DNA from: Novosphingobium sp. EMRT-2
GTDB taxonomy: Bacteria > Pseudomonadota > Alphaproteobacteria > Sphingomonadales > Sphingomonadaceae
Length of the DNA: 64,000 bases
Direction: 5' to 3'
NCBI RefSeq assembly: GCF_005145025.1
Contig: NZ_CP039695.1
Location: 1,855,501-1,919,500 of the forward strand
The position numbers were made by a program, and so were the translations under genes. Below, piece after piece: positions 44,013-52,120 of this stretch. Within the stretch, counting starts at the first letter, position 1, and the number at the start of each line of letters is the position of its first letter. The notes below the pieces were generated by a model, which made no database searches, was not told the DNA's origin, and saw nothing but the letters and a program-made list of their open reading frames with translations.

Positions 44013-45113
44013 ATGAGCCTGAACAGCTTCGGACACGTCTTCCGCTTCACCACCTGGGGGGAAAGCCATGGCCCCGCGCTTGGCGCGGTCGTCGACGGGT
44101 GCCCGCCCGGCATCCCGCTGACCGAGGCGGACATCCAGCCTTTCCTCGACGCGCGCCGGCCGGGCCAGTCGCGCTTCACCACGCAGCGGCAGGAACCGGA
44201 CCAGGTCCGCATCCTCTCCGGCGTGTTCGAGACGGCCGACGGCGTGCGCCGCACCACCGGCACCCCGATCAGCCTGATGATCGAGAACGTGGACCAGCGC
44301 TCCAAGGACTATGGCGGCGTCGCCAAGGCCTATCGCCCCGGCCATGCCGACTATGCCTATGATGCCAAGTACGGCTTTCGCGATTATCGCGGCGGCGGGC
44401 GGTCTTCCGCGCGCGAAACCGCCGCGCGCGTGGCGGCCGGCGCGGTGGCGCGCAAGCTGCTGGACGGCGTGACGATCACCGGCTGGGTCAGCGAAATCGG
44501 CGGCGACGCGATCGATCCCGCCCGGTTCGATGCGGCGGAAATCGGCCGCAATCCGTTCTTCTGTCCCGATGCCGAAGCCGCCGCGCGCTGGGAAAAGCGG
44601 GTGGACGAGGCGCGCAAGGCCGGCTCCTCGCTGGGCGCGGTGGTCGAATGCGTGGCCACCGGCGTGCCCGCCGGCTGGGGCGCGCCGCTCTATGCCAAGC
44701 TCGATGCCGAACTGGCCCACGCGATGATGGGAATCAACGCGGTAAAGGGCGTGGAAATCGGCGATGGCTTCGCCGCCGCGCGCAACACAGGCGAAGGCAA
44801 CGCCGATCCGATGCGCCCGAAGCAGCCCGGAGAGGGCAACGACGGCCCGGCGTTCCTCGCCAACCATGCCGGTGGCGTGGCCGGCGGCATTTCCACCGGC
44901 CAGCCGGTGGTGGTGCGCGTGGCGTTCAAGCCCACATCGTCGATCCTCACCCCCATGCCCACGATCACGCGCGAGGGCGAGGCGACCGAGCTGTTCACCA
45001 AGGGCCGCCACGACCCGTGCGTGGGCATTCGCGGCGTGCCCGTGGTGGAAGCGATGATGGCGCTGGTGCTGGCCGACCAGAAACTGCTGCACCGCGCGCA
45101 GACCGGGCGCTGA
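44013..45113 (+). CDS. aroC: Chorismate synthase
   Basis: AroC makes chorismate from EPSP using reduced FMN, the last step of the shikimate pathway. The 366-residue protein shows [58 protein letters not shown] and the C-terminal [16 protein letters not shown], all invariant in the family. I chose the ATG at 44013 for normal length; the frame stays open to 43911 without similarity. It is isolated from other aro genes; a class II DAHP synthase is at 52121. Confidence 0.97.
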   Translation: MSLNSFGHVFRFTTWGESHGPALGAVVDGCPPGIPLTEADIQPFLDARRPGQSRFTTQRQEPDQVRILSGVFETADGVRRTTGTPISLMIENVDQRSKDYGGVAKAYRPGHADYAYDAKYGFRDYRGGGRSSARETAARVAAGAVARKLLDGVTITGWVSEIGGDAIDPARFDAAEIGRNPFFCPDAEAAARWEKRVDEARKAGSSLGAVVECVATGVPAGWGAPLYAKLDAELAHAMMGINAVKGVEIGDGFAAARNTGEGNADPMRPKQPGEGNDGPAFLANHAGGVAGGISTGQPVVVRVAFKPTSSILTPMPTITREGEATELFTKGRHDPCVGIRGVPVVEAMMALVLADQKLLHRAQTGR

Positions 45114-45250
45114 AGCGGCAGAGACCCGCTTCCCCCCTCCCCGTTATCCCGCGTCCGACCAAGTATCCTATTGTAATTGCAGGGAAATTTTAACCCGGAT
45201 CACGACCCGAGTGACGGCCGCGAAACCGTTACGTTACGGAAACATGCTCC

Positions 45251-46024
45251 CTACCGCCCCTGCCACGCCGGCGCGCGCTTTTCGGCGAAGGCGCGCGGCC
45301 CTTCGGCGGCGTCGGCGCTGTTGAACCAGGTTCCGAACGCGGGATAGCGCGCCTGGTTGGCGAGCGCGGCAGCAAGGCTTGGCTCGTCCAGCCCGCGCAT
45401 CACCGCCTGCTTGGACGCGCGGATCGACAGCGGCGCGCCTTTCAGGATCGCCGCCGCCCAGCGCTCCACCGCCGCGTCCAGTTCGCCATCGGGCACCACC
45501 TCGGTCACGAAGCCCAGCCGCTCGCCCTCGCGCGCGTCGACCCGGCGCGAGGCCAGGATCATGCCCATCGCCTGCTTCAGCCCGATCTGGCGGGCGAGGC
45601 GGTGCACCCCGCCGCCCAGCGCCACCGCGCCCACCAGCGGTTCGGGCAGGCCGAAGCCGGCGCTTTCCACCGCGATGATGATGTCGCAAGCCAGCGCCAG
45701 CTCGAACCCGCCGCCCAGCGCCAGGCCGTTGACCGCCGCGATGATCGGCTTGTCGCAATCGAACCGCTGGATCAGGCCGGCATAGCCGTGTGCCGGATAG
45801 GGCTTGCGCCCTTCCGCGACCACGGATTTCAGATCGGTGCCGGCGCAGAAGGCCCGGCCCGCGCCCGTCACCACGCAGATCCACTGTTCCGGATCGGCGG
45901 CAAAGGCGTTGAACGCCTGTTCCAGTTCGTCGTGCATCGCCGCATTGATGGCGTTCAGCACTTCCGGTCGCGCCAATTCGATGCGCGTCATCCGCCCGCG
46001 CCGCTCCACCCTGATATGCTGCAT
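45251..46024 (-). CDS. Enoyl-CoA hydratase/isomerase family protein
   Basis: A 257-residue crotonase-fold enzyme. The oxyanion-hole segments are RAFCAGTDLKSV and ALGGGFELALACDIIIA, with catalytic-face residues in GLPEPLVGAVALGGGVHRL. The substitution pattern (no clear pair of catalytic Glu) makes hydratase versus isomerase hard to decide. It could serve fatty-acid or aromatic side-chain beta-oxidation. It is convergent with aroC and divergent from the symporter gene. Confidence 0.88.
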   Translation of the reverse strand: MQHIRVERRGRMTRIELARPEVLNAINAAMHDELEQAFNAFAADPEQWICVVTGAGRAFCAGTDLKSVVAEGRKPYPAHGYAGLIQRFDCDKPIIAAVNGLALGGGFELALACDIIIAVESAGFGLPEPLVGAVALGGGVHRLARQIGLKQAMGMILASRRVDAREGERLGFVTEVVPDGELDAAVERWAAAILKGAPLSIRASKQAVMRGLDEPSLAAALANQARYPAFGTWFNSADAAEGPRAFAEKRAPAWQGR

Positions 46025-46170
46025 CCCGTCCCTCTTTCCTGATTTTCGCGGCGCAGCCTATGCACCTTTGTCGTGGATGAACACCCGCCGATGGCGTTGC
46101 GGGGGGCGAACGCGGCCGTTAGTCTCAAGCGCAACAACTGCAGCGACATTTCAGCGGGAGCGATCGTCCC

Positions 46171-47481
46171 TTGGCCAAGCGCCTTACCCTCTACATCGTG
46201 ATCGGCATGATCGCCGGCATTCTCGTCGGCTATGCGCTCAACCGCGCCTACCCCGCCAGCGATCCGTCGCTCGCCTTCTATGCCGATCTGCTGAAGCTGC
46301 TGCCGGAGATTTTCCTCCATCTTATCAAGATGATCATCGCGCCGCTGGTCTTCGCAACGCTGGTCAGCGGCATCGCCGGCATGGGCGATAGCGCCGCGCT
46401 CGGGCGGATCGGCGGGCGCGCGCTCGGCTGGTTCATTACCGCCAGCCTCATCTCGATCGGGCTGGGCCTGGTGCTGGTCAACCTGTTCAAGCCCGGCGTC
46501 GGCCTCGCGTTCGAGGCGGCGGGGCCGGTCAAGGATCTCGCGACGGCGGACTTCACGCTGCGCCACTTCATCCTGGCCGTGTTCCCCACCAGCATCATCG
46601 ACGCGATGGCCCGCAACGATGTGCTGCAAGTGCTGGTTTTCTCGTTGTTTTTCGGCGTCGCGCTGTCGGCGCTGGGCAAGAAGGGCGCGATGATCGTCGA
46701 AGGGTGCGACGCGCTGGCGCAAGTCATGCTCACGATCACCGATTACGTGATGCGCCTTGCCCCGCTCGCGGTGTTCGGTGCGCTCGCCGCCGTGATCGCC
46801 ACCAAGGGCCTTGGCATTATCATTACCTACGGCGTGTTCGTCAGCGAATTCTATTTCGGCCTGCTGCTGCTGTGGACGCTGCTGTTCGCGATGGGCACCG
46901 CGTTCCTGGGCAAACGCGCGCTGTTGCTCGCGCGCTATATCCGCCAGCCGGTGCTGCTCGCCTTCTCCACCGCCAGTTCGGAAAGCGCGCTGCCCAAGCT
47001 GTTCGAACAGCTCGACCGCTTCGGCGTGCCACGCCGCATATCGGGCTTCGTGCTGCCGCTGGGCTACAGCTTCAACCTCGACGGGTCGATGATGTACACC
47101 AGCTTCGCCACGATGTTCATCGCGCAGGCCTACAACATCCCACTCTCCGCCGGGCAGCAGATCGCCATGCTGCTGACGCTGATGGTCACCTCGAAGGGCA
47201 TCGCCGGCGTGCCGCGCGCCAGCCTGGTGGTGATCGCGGCCACGCTGACGCAGTTCGGCCTCCCGGTGGAGGGCGTGGCGCTGCTGCTCGGCGTCGATAC
47301 CTTCCTCGACATGGGCCGCACCGCCACCAACGTCGTCGGCAACGCGGTGGCCACTTCGGTCATCACCAAGTGGGAAGGCATGTTGCAGCCCCCGCTCGAT
47401 CCCGACGCCGAAGCGCCGATGCCCCCGCACAGCACGCCCGAACACGGCCGGAAGGGGCTGAATCTCGATCCGGATCAGTAA
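46171..47481 (+). CDS. Dicarboxylate/amino acid:cation symporter (DAACS family)
   Basis: A 436-residue secondary transporter of the GltP/DctA family taking up C4-dicarboxylates or acidic amino acids with H+ or Na+. Family motifs are visible: FLHLIKMIIAPLVFATLVSGI, AFSTASSESALPKL (the serine-rich re-entrant loop), GYSFNLDGSMMY and the late VDTFLDMGRTATNVVGNAVAT. It has about eight helices with two re-entrant loops. The start is a TTG at 46171 after GGGAG, with no ATG at a sensible position. Confidence 0.93.
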   Translation: MAKRLTLYIVIGMIAGILVGYALNRAYPASDPSLAFYADLLKLLPEIFLHLIKMIIAPLVFATLVSGIAGMGDSAALGRIGGRALGWFITASLISIGLGLVLVNLFKPGVGLAFEAAGPVKDLATADFTLRHFILAVFPTSIIDAMARNDVLQVLVFSLFFGVALSALGKKGAMIVEGCDALAQVMLTITDYVMRLAPLAVFGALAAVIATKGLGIIITYGVFVSEFYFGLLLLWTLLFAMGTAFLGKRALLLARYIRQPVLLAFSTASSESALPKLFEQLDRFGVPRRISGFVLPLGYSFNLDGSMMYTSFATMFIAQAYNIPLSAGQQIAMLLTLMVTSKGIAGVPRASLVVIAATLTQFGLPVEGVALLLGVDTFLDMGRTATNVVGNAVATSVITKWEGMLQPPLDPDAEAPMPPHSTPEHGRKGLNLDPDQ

Positions 47482-47625
47482 GGACGCGGCGCAACGCCAA
47501 AGCACCCGGACTCCCCGAAATGAGAGCCAAAACCGCGCAAAACGTAACGTAACGAAGTGTCCGAGGTGACGTTACAGGACGGGTCTGGCGCCAGGCCTCG
47601 CCCCCGCCCCGTCGCCAGAAAAACC

Positions 47626-48057
47626 CTACTTTTTCAGCTTCTTCGTCAGTTCCACCGGCTGGAAGCTGCCCAGCCCGCACGATCCGCGCGGGCCGCCGCC
47701 ACCGCCCGTGGCGATCACGGTGATGATGTCGGTGTTGCACAGCTGCGAAAGCGAGGTCGCGTAGCTGAACGCCCGTTCGAAACCGAGCGAACTGCAGCGA
47801 TAAGGCAGGGTGTTGCGATACCACTTGTTGCCCGCCGTGCGGAAATCGATCGTCCAGTCGTCGCGCACCTGGCTTTCGCGAATCCCGACCAGCGGAATGC
47901 AGCTTACGGCTGGGCCGGTGGGCGTGGCGGCGGGTACGTCGCGGCGGTGTCCGTCGGTGGACATGGTGCCGGCAGCCATCCCCATCGAGCCGCCGATCGC
48001 GGTGGCGGCAACGGTGGCCAGAACCAGGCCGGCGGCGGCGAATCCCTTGCGCTTCAT
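47626..48057 (-). CDS. Conserved secreted protein, unknown (DUF6491-like)
   Basis: A 143-residue exported protein with a signal peptide (FAAAGLVLATVAATAIGGSMGMAAG). The mature part has four conserved Cys in the pattern CIPL...RDDWTIDFRTAGNKWYRNTLPYRCSSLGFERAF...SQLCNTDII...GSCGLGSF. This resembles a small periplasmic family of sphingomonads and relatives (possibly DUF6491) of unknown function. The ATG at 48057 overlaps the end of nth by four bases, so it is likely translated with dapB-nth. Confidence 0.7.
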   Translation of the reverse strand: MKRKGFAAAGLVLATVAATAIGGSMGMAAGTMSTDGHRRDVPAATPTGPAVSCIPLVGIRESQVRDDWTIDFRTAGNKWYRNTLPYRCSSLGFERAFSYATSLSQLCNTDIITVIATGGGGGPRGSCGLGSFQPVELTKKLKK

Positions 48058-48764
48058 GCCGTGCGCTCCTTGCTTGCCCGCGTTCCCTTGCGTGCGGCGG
48101 GCTTCTTCGCGGAGTCGGGCTTCACGCCCTTGGCCGGAGTTTTCTCCTTGTAGGCGCAAAGGTCAATCACCGGGCAGCGCCAGCATTCGGGCGTGCGCGC
48201 CTTGCAGATATAGCGCCCGTGCAGGATCAGCCAGTGGTGCGCGCCCACGCGGAACGGCTGCGGCACCTTCTTTTCGAGCTGCTTTTCCACCGCCAGCGGC
48301 GTCTTGCCCTTCGCCAGCCCGGTGCGGTTGCCCACGCGGAAGATATGCGTATCCACCGCGAACGTTTCCGCGCCGAACGCGCAGTTCATCACGACATTGG
48401 CGGTCTTGCGGCCCACGCCGGGCAGTTCGGTCAGCTTGTCGCGGTCGGCCGGCACCTCGCCGCCGTAATCGCGCACCAGGATTTCGGACAGCGCGATCAC
48501 GTTCCTGGCCTTGGCGTTGAACAGGCCGATCGTCTTGACGTGCTGCTTCAGCCCTTCTTCGCCCAGATCGATCATCGCCTGCGGCGTCTTCACGTCACGG
48601 AACAGAGCGCGCGTGGCCTTGTTGACGCCCACGTCCGTCGCCTGCGCGGAGAGCACCACCGCCACCAGCAGCTGATAGGTATTGCCGAATTCCAGTTCGG
48701 TCTGCGGATCGGGGTTGGCCTCCGCCAGCCGCCGGAAGAACTCGAAGATCGCGTCCTTCTTCAA
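48054..48764 (-). CDS. nth: Endonuclease III
   Basis: Nth is the base-excision glycosylase/AP lyase for oxidised pyrimidines. The 236-residue protein has the helix-hairpin-helix LPGVGRKTANVVMNCAF with the catalytic Lys, VDTHIFRVGNRTGLA with the catalytic Asp, and the 4Fe-4S cluster motif C-x6-C-x2-C-x5-C at the end (ICKARTPECWRCPVIDLC). The C-terminal tail after the cluster is Lys/Ala-rich. The start is a TTG at 48764, preceded at nine bases by GGAGGT and overlapping the dapB stop (TTGA). Confidence 0.94.
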   Translation of the reverse strand: MKKDAIFEFFRRLAEANPDPQTELEFGNTYQLLVAVVLSAQATDVGVNKATRALFRDVKTPQAMIDLGEEGLKQHVKTIGLFNAKARNVIALSEILVRDYGGEVPADRDKLTELPGVGRKTANVVMNCAFGAETFAVDTHIFRVGNRTGLAKGKTPLAVEKQLEKKVPQPFRVGAHHWLILHGRYICKARTPECWRCPVIDLCAYKEKTPAKGVKPDSAKKPAARKGTRASKERTA

Positions 48765-49489
48765 AGCCCCAGCACCTCCGGCATGGTATAGCGCCCCGCC
48801 GCGCGCCCGATCAGCCATTCCGCTGCGCGCACCGCGCCCCGGGCGAAAATCGCCCGGTTTTCCGCGAGATGCGACAGCGAGAGGCGTTCGTTGTCGGCCA
48901 GGAAATGCACGGTGTGGTCGCCCGCGACGGTGCCGCCGCGCAAGCTTGCGAAGCCGATCGTCCCCGCCTTCCGCGCCCCGGTGATGCCATCGCGCCCGCG
49001 CACCGCTTCCTCCGCCAGCGACACGGCGCGGCCCTTCGCCGCCGCCTCGCCCAGCAGCAGCGCGGTGCCCGAAGGCGCGTCCACTTTCATGCGGTGGTGC
49101 GTCTCGACGATCTCGATGTCCCAGTCCTCGCCCAGCCGGCTCGCCGCCTCGCGCACCAGATGGGCGAGCAGCGTCACGCCCAGCGAGGTATTGCCGGTCT
49201 GCAGCACGGCCACCGCATCCGCCGCCGCATCGCACAGGAAATGGTGGCGTTCCTCCAGCCCCGTGGTGCCGACCACGATCGGCACGCCCGCCGCCACCGC
49301 GGCATCGAGATTGCCTTCGAGCGCGGCCGGAGCCGAGAAATCGACCAGCACGTCGCTCGCCCGCGCCAGCGCCAGCGCATCGCCGCCCCGGTCGATTCCG
49401 CCCGCCAGGTCATGCCCCGCCGCCGCGACCGCCGCGCGCAGCGCCTGCCCCATGCGTCCTTCACTGCCGATAATTCCGATTCTGGCCAT
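48761..49489 (-). CDS. dapB: 4-Hydroxy-tetrahydrodipicolinate reductase
   Basis: DapB reduces HTPA to tetrahydrodipicolinate in lysine and cell-wall diaminopimelate synthesis. The 242-residue protein shows the coenzyme motif GIIGSEGRMGQ, DFSAPAALEGNLDAAV, the active-site ETHHRMKVDAPSGTALLLGE (the HH pair and Lys) and a C-terminal AAGRYTMPEVLGL. It is translationally coupled to nth. A decayed sirtuin start lies 26 bases upstream on the opposite strand. Confidence 0.95.
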   Translation of the reverse strand: MARIGIIGSEGRMGQALRAAVAAAGHDLAGGIDRGGDALALARASDVLVDFSAPAALEGNLDAAVAAGVPIVVGTTGLEERHHFLCDAAADAVAVLQTGNTSLGVTLLAHLVREAASRLGEDWDIEIVETHHRMKVDAPSGTALLLGEAAAKGRAVSLAEEAVRGRDGITGARKAGTIGFASLRGGTVAGDHTVHFLADNERLSLSHLAENRAIFARGAVRAAEWLIGRAAGRYTMPEVLGL

Positions 49490-49515
49490 GGCTCACCCCG
49501 TTTGCACCGCGCTTC

Positions 49516-49575
49516 ATGGCCGCGATCAACGCCATCCGCAATATCGTGATCCGCACGGGCGCGAGCATCCGCTAG
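49516..49575 (+). pseudogene. Truncated 5' end of a sirtuin (cobB-like) gene
   Basis: A 19-codon frame reads MAAINAIRNIVIRTGASIR then TAG. Its last 14 sense codons align with the start of the intact sirtuin gene at 50428 (AIRNIVILTGAGIS) with 34 of 42 bases identical by hand count and all in frame. The match stops at the TAG. This is a diverged duplicate of the gene start, separated from the intact copy by about 850 bases of lower-GC DNA. Confidence 0.7.
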
Positions 49576-49576
49576 C

Positions 49577-49969
49577 AGCTTATGAAAATGCTATCGGATC
49601 AAGGAGATGAACGCACCCGAAGCCATCACCCCGGAACCGGCGCCACACTCACGGCCACCTTGCAGACGGTTTGTTAACCAAGCCGATCTATACAGCGCTC
49701 ATCGCACTTATCGAATCACGGCAATTCATCGCAGTAACGGCCCAAGCGGGTCGATTTTTGCCTACATTTCTGGATTCCGGGGGGCATAATTGCTCTCATT
49801 CTTGGCGCCGACCAGATGTGGACGAACCACCTCGTCGATACGCCATGCAGAGTTCCAGACAAAAAAGTCGAGCCGTCGAGTTCGAGCTTTTCAGCCTGAA
49901 CACCCGAGCGGTTGGATAATACATCAAAGCTATCGTTGATCTAAGCGTGGCAAAGCGCAAAGATGCGGA
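49577..49969. other. Low-GC region without a supported gene
   Basis: This 390-base stretch has clearly lower GC and different oligonucleotide texture than the rest of the window. It holds one frame of 60 codons (49607-49789) starting MNAPEAITPEPAPHS, whose GC-rich first part looks like the 5' end of another gene before it runs into AT-rich sequence; I do not support it as a working gene. No integrase, tRNA or IS end is visible. Confidence 0.5.
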
Positions 49970-50419
49970 ATGAGCGTCCTATTAGATGCCTGTGGCATTC
50001 CCTTTGACCCGCGCCCATTGATCGCGCGCTGGAAGCAGGGGGATAGCGACGCAATCAGACTGTTGTGGGAGCACCTTCACCACCAAGGCGAATTGGGTTC
50101 GGCATCGTTCGCTGCCGTCCCCGACCTGGTAGATCTGTTGGGGGCGTTGGATCAGCCAGATTGGAACGTATATGCGCTCGTTGCCACCATCGAAGAGGTG
50201 AGATCTCTGAAAGGTGAGATGCCTCCCGTGGCTTTGGCTTCAGCGTATTCAACTGCTTGGACATCAGTCCTCCCGTTTGCCCTGCGTGATCTCGCGGGAG
50301 CATCGGAAGATAAGCTGGTGCTCAGTTTAATCGCTGTAATCGCTCATGCCAAAGGGCAGCACACGCTTGGAGCACTTGCCCTTTGCACGGAGGATGAAAG
50401 ACAGGAAATGCTGGGTTAA
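49970..50419 (+). CDS. Hypothetical HEAT-like protein (possible immunity protein)
   Basis: A 149-residue acidic helical protein. WEHLHHQGELGSASFAAVPDLVDLLGAL follows the pattern of a family of HEAT-like proteins (HQG...ASYAAVPHLV) sometimes found as orphan immunity or defence-related genes. I do not recognise a characterised member. Codon and base use differ from the flanking genes (lower GC), consistent with transfer. The start ATG has only a weak site (GATGCGGA). The intact sirtuin gene begins 8 bases after its stop. Confidence 0.6.
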   Translation: MSVLLDACGIPFDPRPLIARWKQGDSDAIRLLWEHLHHQGELGSASFAAVPDLVDLLGALDQPDWNVYALVATIEEVRSLKGEMPPVALASAYSTAWTSVLPFALRDLAGASEDKLVLSLIAVIAHAKGQHTLGALALCTEDERQEMLG

Positions 50420-50427
50420 CCCACGCT

Positions 50428-51126
50428 ATGGCAGCCATTCGCAACATCGTGATCCTCACCGGTGCGGGCATCAGTGCGGAAAGCGGTATCGATACGTTTC
50501 GCGGAGCGGGCGGGTTGTGGGAGAACCACCGGGTGGAGGACGTCGCCACGCCCGAAGCCTTCAAGCGCGATCCCGATCTGGTGCTGCGCTTCTACGACAT
50601 GCGCCGCGCGGCGATCCAGACGCGCGAGCCCAATGCCGCGCATCACGCGCTCGCCCGGCTGGACCGGGAATGGCGGGGCAACCTGCTGATCGTGACGCAA
50701 AATGTGGATGATCTCCACGAGCGAGGTGGCGCAGAACGAGTGCTGCACATGCACGGCGAGCACCTCAACGCCTGGTGCACCGCCTGCGACGCGCGACCAC
50801 GCTGGACCGGCCCGCTGATCGACCGCCCGCCCTGCCCGGTATGCGGCGCCCCGGCGCTGCGGCCGGACATCGTGTGGTTCGGCGAGATGCCCTATCGCAT
50901 GGAAGAGATTTACGACGCGCTGCGCGCGGCGGACCTGTTCGTCTCGATCGGCACCTCGGGCGCGGTCTATCCCGCCGCCGGCTTCGTGCGCAACGCCCGC
51001 GATCTGGACGCGGCGACGCTGGAACTGAACCTCGAACGCTCGCAGGGGTCCAGCTGGTTCGACGAAAGCCGGCTCGGCCCGGCGACCGAACTGGTCCCGG
51101 CCTGGGTGGACGAACTGCTGAGCTAA
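50428..51126 (+). CDS. cobB: NAD-dependent protein deacylase (sirtuin, class III / SIRT5-like)
   Basis: A 232-residue sirtuin that removes acyl groups from lysines using NAD. The NAD site reads LTGAGISAESGIDTFRGAGGLW, the catalytic His is in VTQNVDDLHERGG...LHMHGEH, and the zinc ligands are CTAC and CPVC. Tyr and Arg in FYDMRRAAI match the acidic-acyl pocket, suggesting desuccinylase/demalonylase ability. It begins MAAIRNIVILTG without a good ribosome site. The first 42 bases duplicate, at about 81% identity, the decayed copy at 49516. Confidence 0.92.
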   Translation: MAAIRNIVILTGAGISAESGIDTFRGAGGLWENHRVEDVATPEAFKRDPDLVLRFYDMRRAAIQTREPNAAHHALARLDREWRGNLLIVTQNVDDLHERGGAERVLHMHGEHLNAWCTACDARPRWTGPLIDRPPCPVCGAPALRPDIVWFGEMPYRMEEIYDALRAADLFVSIGTSGAVYPAAGFVRNARDLDAATLELNLERSQGSSWFDESRLGPATELVPAWVDELLS

Positions 51127-51163
51127 TTTTTACGATTTTATTCAATTGCTTATGCAGAAATCT

Positions 51164-51298
51164 GGGGTGGAGAGCGAAAAGCCCACCCCGCTGCGACTAA
51201 CGCCGCCTTTGGCGGCGCAAGTCTCACTCCCCTCCCGCGAGCGGGAGGGGCTGCCCCTTGTTCTCCCCTCCCGCTTGCGGGAGGGGCTGGGGGTGGGA
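51164..51298. repeat. Palindromic repeat, family C copy 2
   Basis: Contains GGGGTGG...CCACCCC, GCCGCC-TTT-GGCGGC, and two hairpins of CCCCTCCCGC(GA)GCGGGAGGGG and CCCCTCCCGCTTGCGGGAGGGG, ending in TGGGGGTGGG. It shares the CCCCTCCCG/GGGGTGGG modules with the element at 9216-9317. Located between convergent cobB and the ThiF/MoeB gene. Confidence 0.75.
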
Positions 51299-51330
51299 AG
51301 CCCCGTGCGCTTCCCTTGCGCGAACCCGCT

Positions 51331-52104
51331 CTACCGAACGCCGCCACACCCCCGGCATTCGGGGTCTTTCGCGATGCGCATTGCGCGCAGCGAGGGCTTG
51401 AGGCCGTCGAACACGTGCAGCTGGCCCCATTGCGGATCGCCGAGCGAGGCCACGCCTTCCAGCAGCGCACGCATAGCGTGCATCGCTCCGAACGCGCCCA
51501 CCATGCCCACCATCGCGCCCAGCACGCCCAGATCGGCGCAGGAATCGCAGTCCTCGGCATCGAAGGCGTCGCCCACGAAGCAGCGGTAGCAGGAATGCCC
51601 CTCGCGATGGCCGGCGAAGTTCGCCACCTGCCCCTGGAAGCGGCCGAGCGCGGCGCTGGTGAGCGGAATGCCCGCCGCCACGCACGCGTCCGACACCGCC
51701 AGCCGCGTGGCAAAGTTGTCGCAGCCATCGAGCACAAGGTCCGCGCCGGCGATCAGTTCCGCCGCGTTGCCCCGGTCGATCCGCGCCTCGCACACATCGA
51801 AATTGATTGCCGGATCAAAGGCTTGGAGCCATTCCCCCGCCACCTCGGCCTTCGGCCGCCCGATCGCGGCTGGGGTGAAGATCGTCTGGCGCTGGAGGTT
51901 CGACGCCTCGATCACGTCATCGTCGATCAGCGTGAAGCGCCCGATCCCCGCGCCCGCCAGATACTGCAGCGCGGGCGAGCCGATGCCGCCCAACCCCACC
52001 AGCACGACGTGCGCGCGAACCAGCTTCGCCTGCCCCGCGCCGCCCACGTCGGGCAGCACGATATGGCGGGCGAAGCGGTCCAGTCTGTCCGGCGCCAGCG
52101 TCAT
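51331..52104 (-). CDS. ThiF/MoeB-type sulfur-carrier adenylyltransferase
   Basis: A 257-residue E1-like enzyme that adenylates the C-terminus of a ubiquitin-like sulfur carrier (MoaD or ThiS). The nucleotide-binding motif is VVLVGLGGIGSPALQYLAGAGIG, followed by DDDVIEASNLQRQTIF with the catalytic Arg, and two CxxC zinc pairs (CYRC and CRGC). A possible active Cys lies in DCDSCADLG. MoeB and ThiF cannot be told apart by eye; MoeB is a little more likely from length and the absence of a rhodanese domain. Confidence 0.88.
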   Translation of the reverse strand: MTLAPDRLDRFARHIVLPDVGGAGQAKLVRAHVVLVGLGGIGSPALQYLAGAGIGRFTLIDDDVIEASNLQRQTIFTPAAIGRPKAEVAGEWLQAFDPAINFDVCEARIDRGNAAELIAGADLVLDGCDNFATRLAVSDACVAAGIPLTSAALGRFQGQVANFAGHREGHSCYRCFVGDAFDAEDCDSCADLGVLGAMVGMVGAFGAMHAMRALLEGVASLGDPQWGQLHVFDGLKPSLRAMRIAKDPECRGCGGVR

Positions 52105-52120
52105 GCCGCGACTCTGGCGA

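Noticed and set aside
49607-49789. A 60-codon frame starting MNAPEAITPEPAPHS as a gene
   Set aside because: AAGGAG abuts the ATG too closely and composition changes abruptly within the frame; it is more likely another truncated gene start in the insert.
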